Below, piece by piece: positions 62,016-64,000 of a DNA stretch of 64,000 nt (position 1 is its first letter; the number at the start of each line of letters is the position of its first letter). The notes below the pieces were generated by a model. The model saw only the letters and a program-made list of their open reading frames with translations. It was not told the DNA's origin and made no database searches. The position numbers were made by a program, and so were the translations under genes. Origin of the DNA: MGBC114079 sp964531385 (GTDB lineage: Bacteria > Bacillota > Clostridia > Lachnospirales > CAG-274); contig CAZHGC010000009.1 in NCBI GenBank assembly GCA_964531385.1, positions 1 to 64,000 on the forward strand. Reading direction: 5' to 3'.

Positions 62016-64000
62016 TCTCCAATTTCCGTTGTAAGCTTATAATATAAACCCTTTTCAAGTTGCAGTTTCTCGTGCGTTCCTCTTTCCGAAATTTCTCCAA
62101 ATTCAAAAACAAAAATTTCGTCACAATCTTTAATTGTGCTAAGCCTATGAGCAATTATTATAAGAGTTATCCCCAAAGCTTTCAAATTGTCCATAATAAT
62201 TTTTTCGCTTTCAGAGTCAAGAGAAGAAGTTGCCTCGTCAAGTATTAAAATTTCAGGCTTTCCAACCAATGCCCTTGCAATTTCAATTCGTTGCCTTTGC
62301 CCTCCCGAAAGATTTTTTCCGTTTTCCGCCAATTTTTCATAATAAGCACCTTTTTTGCCAACAATATCATTATGTAAATCAGCCGTTTTGCAAGCAACAA
62401 CAACATCATTGTAAGAAATCGAATTGTCCCACATAGTTATGTTATCAAATATTGTTCCGTCATATATTTTTATATTTTGGTCAACAACAGAAAGCTTGGA
62501 ATAAAAATAATCCTTCTTAATTTCTTTTTTTGTTGCATCGTTATAAAAAATTCCGCCCTCTTCTTCGCTGTACAACCCCGCAATAAGCTTTGCCAAAGTT
62601 GATTTCCCGCTTCCGCTTGCTCCAACAAATGCAACTTTCGAACCTTTTTTAATTTCAAGATTTATGTTTTTCAGGGTATAACTGTTAGAACCAGGATATT
62701 TATAGCTTAAATTTTTAACTTTAATATTTCCCGTCATTTCTTTTTCTTGCTTTTCACATTCTTCAAGAAAAACATCGTCCTCGTTATATTTCATAGTGTC
62801 GTCGGTTCTTTGAACAATACTTTTCAAATTTGCCATTGTAGAAATTGAAGAAATAAAATTTCCAATTGGAGTAAAAAAAGCCGAAAGCATTCCCAAAACA
62901 CCAACCGCCACACCTGTTGAAAAACTTCCCGAAAGAATTTCATAAATGGAAATTATAAGAATTAAAGCAACAACAAGCTTATCAATTGCATAAAACAACG
63001 AAGATGAATATCTTTGAATATTCCTAATTTTAGCATCTGCGTTGGTTTGAAGTGCCGAATTCCCCGAAAGTCTCGAAAACATAACTCCCTCACAAGCACA
63101 AGCTTTAACAGTTTCAATCATATCGATTGCAGAAGATAAATTCCCTTGAAAAATCCCACTGTTTCTTTTTTCAAGTGCCGCCAAATTCACCATTTTCAAT
63201 GACACAAAAACCGCCGTCAAAAAATTAAGCAAAACAGCCACAATCCCAATTATTGCAACATAAACGTTAAAAGCAAACGCCAAAATGCAATATAAAAAAA
63301 TTAAAACAATTTGAAAAAACATCGGCATTATATATTCCGAAATAAGCTGTGCTTGCTCAAAACTTCCAAGCTGACGGTTTGTAAGTTCTCCCGAATTTCT
63401 TTGATTGAAAAAAACAATCGGAAGTTTCAACATTTTTTTCATAAAAGAAACGCTAAGTTCAATATTAATTTTCTTTTCAAGTTCATACTTCAGCTTTTCT
63501 CCCAAAAACAAAGCCAAAAAATATAAACCGACAACCAACGAAATAAACATAATAAAAATTTCAAAATTTGCAACGTTTTTTTCAATTAATATATTGTCTA
63601 TAAAAGCCGAATTAAAAAAGGGAACAAGCATAGACAAAACCGTTGCAATCATTACAATAAAAGAATTAAAAATAATTTGAGAAAAAAAAGGTTTTAAAAG
63701 TTTTTGAGTAAATGTCAAATATTTTTTCGAACTGTTCGACTTTTTTAAGCTCTCTTCAGCATCAAAAGCCAATGCAACACCCGTATAGCTTTTATCAAAT
63801 TCTTCCAAATCAATTTTCATTTTTCCAACAGCAGGGTCGTTTATATAATAACAATTTTTGCCATAACCGCAAAGAACAACAAAATGTGACATATTCCAAT
63901 GTAAAATTAACGGTAGTTTCAATTTTTTTAAACCACCCAAGCCAACTTTCAAAGCCTTACATTTCAAACCGTTTTTTTCCGATGCTCTCTTTATTCCTTT
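62012..64000 (-). CDS. C39-peptidase ABC exporter (bacteriocin/peptide processing), cut by the window edge
   Basis: The frame is open to the right edge; 662 codons are visible. The visible N-terminal part is the second half of a C39 peptidase domain, with the catalytic His in WNMSHFVVLCGYG and Asp in YYINDPAVGKMKI; the catalytic Cys lies beyond the window. Six membrane helices (visible residues about 110-400) and an ATPase with Walker A GASGSGKST, signature LSGGQRQR, Walker B ILILDEATSSLD and AHRLS follow. Such proteins cut double-glycine leaders while exporting the peptide. The partner ABC subunit overlaps its end, and a double-glycine precursor lies at the end of the same operon. The TTG at 63967 is not a real start. 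Confidence 0.9.
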   Translation of the reverse strand, partial: KGIKRASEKNGLKCKALKVGLGGLKKLKLPLILHWNMSHFVVLCGYGKNCYYINDPAVGKMKIDLEEFDKSYTGVALAFDAEESLKKSNSSKKYLTFTQKLLKPFFSQIIFNSFIVMIATVLSMLVPFFNSAFIDNILIEKNVANFEIFIMFISLVVGLYFLALFLGEKLKYELEKKINIELSVSFMKKMLKLPIVFFNQRNSGELTNRQLGSFEQAQLISEYIMPMFFQIVLIFLYCILAFAFNVYVAIIGIVAVLLNFLTAVFVSLKMVNLAALEKRNSGIFQGNLSSAIDMIETVKACACEGVMFSRLSGNSALQTNADAKIRNIQRYSSSLFYAIDKLVVALILIISIYEILSGSFSTGVAVGVLGMLSAFFTPIGNFISSISTMANLKSIVQRTDDTMKYNEDDVFLEECEKQEKEMTGNIKVKNLSYKYPGSNSYTLKNINLEIKKGSKVAFVGASGSGKSTLAKLIAGLYSEEEGGIFYNDATKKEIKKDYFYSKLSVVDQNIKIYDGTIFDNITMWDNSISYNDVVVACKTADLHNDIVGKKGAYYEKLAENGKNLSGGQRQRIEIARALVGKPEILILDEATSSLDSESEKIIMDNLKALGITLIIIAHRLSTIKDCDEIFVFEFGEISERGTHEKLQLEKGLYYKLTTEIGE

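Overview
The window is a stretch of AT-rich chromosome that reads as an anaerobic, endospore-forming member of the class Clostridia, probably a plant-polysaccharide degrader related to Lachnospirales. The evidence is spmA, spmB and spoVB, AbrB, strong AGGAGG-type ribosome binding sites, a T-box leader, SLH-domain surface proteins, dockerin-bearing pectinases and an AdoMet/corrinoid reactivation protein. This assignment is inferred from gene content only. I saw no tRNA, rRNA, insertion sequence or CRISPR array; the one structural RNA gene recognised is tmRNA.

Layout. 0.4-6 kb: a secreted two-enzyme pectinase (PL1 lyase, dockerin, CE8 esterase) and a MocR-type regulator. 6.4-10.2 kb: pheS-pheT behind a Phe T-box riboswitch. 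10.2-14.6 kb: a YfcE phosphodiesterase, a radical SAM/SPASM protein with a TPR-like partner, and a diguanylate cyclase. 14.8-18.3 kb: AbrB and the sporulation set spmA-spmB-spoVB. 18.4-21.9 kb: two secreted proteins (BspA-type LRR; copper-amine-oxidase-N-like). 21.9-23.1 kb: a methionine-synthase-activation-domain protein and a HIT protein. 23.2-28.3 kb: pgk, tpiA, gpmI and eno. 28.6-34.8 kb: a Na/Pi cotransporter, a PHP phosphatase, a corrinoid-activation ASKHA protein, an SLH lipoprotein and a ferritin-like protein. 35-37.4 kb: glycogen phosphorylase. 37.6-39.3 kb: a WG-repeat/SLH protein whose signal peptide is out of frame. 39.4-40.1 kb: a decayed gene and tmRNA. 40.4-43.2 kb: a second dockerin pectate lyase. 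43.7-46.1 kb: a PhoB/PhoR-like two-component system.

The last 18 kb hold the two most unusual loci. The first (46.2-50.1 kb, minus strand) is an apparent operon of a 42-residue leader ORF, a NitT/TauT-type ABC permease, its ATPase, a binding lipoprotein ending in three Cys-Cys pairs, and a Cys-rich DUF1847 protein. The second (50.4 kb to the window edge, minus strand) is a peptide export locus: a C39-peptidase ABC transporter (cut by the edge), a second ABC exporter half, a 3064-residue SLH-anchored surface protein, and a 51-codon gene whose product has a textbook double-glycine leader (ELDNVSGG) and a 22-residue core. I read this as a processed and exported peptide encoded with a giant cell-surface protein, and it is the best candidate here for an undescribed system.

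Transcription mostly runs on the minus strand, with plus-strand islands at 10.9-14.6, 15.6-21.8, 30.5-31.3, 34.1-39.3 and 43.7-46.1 kb. Most convergent or terminal junctions carry a readable hairpin terminator, and several sigma-A-like promoters with 16-18 bp spacers can be read directly.
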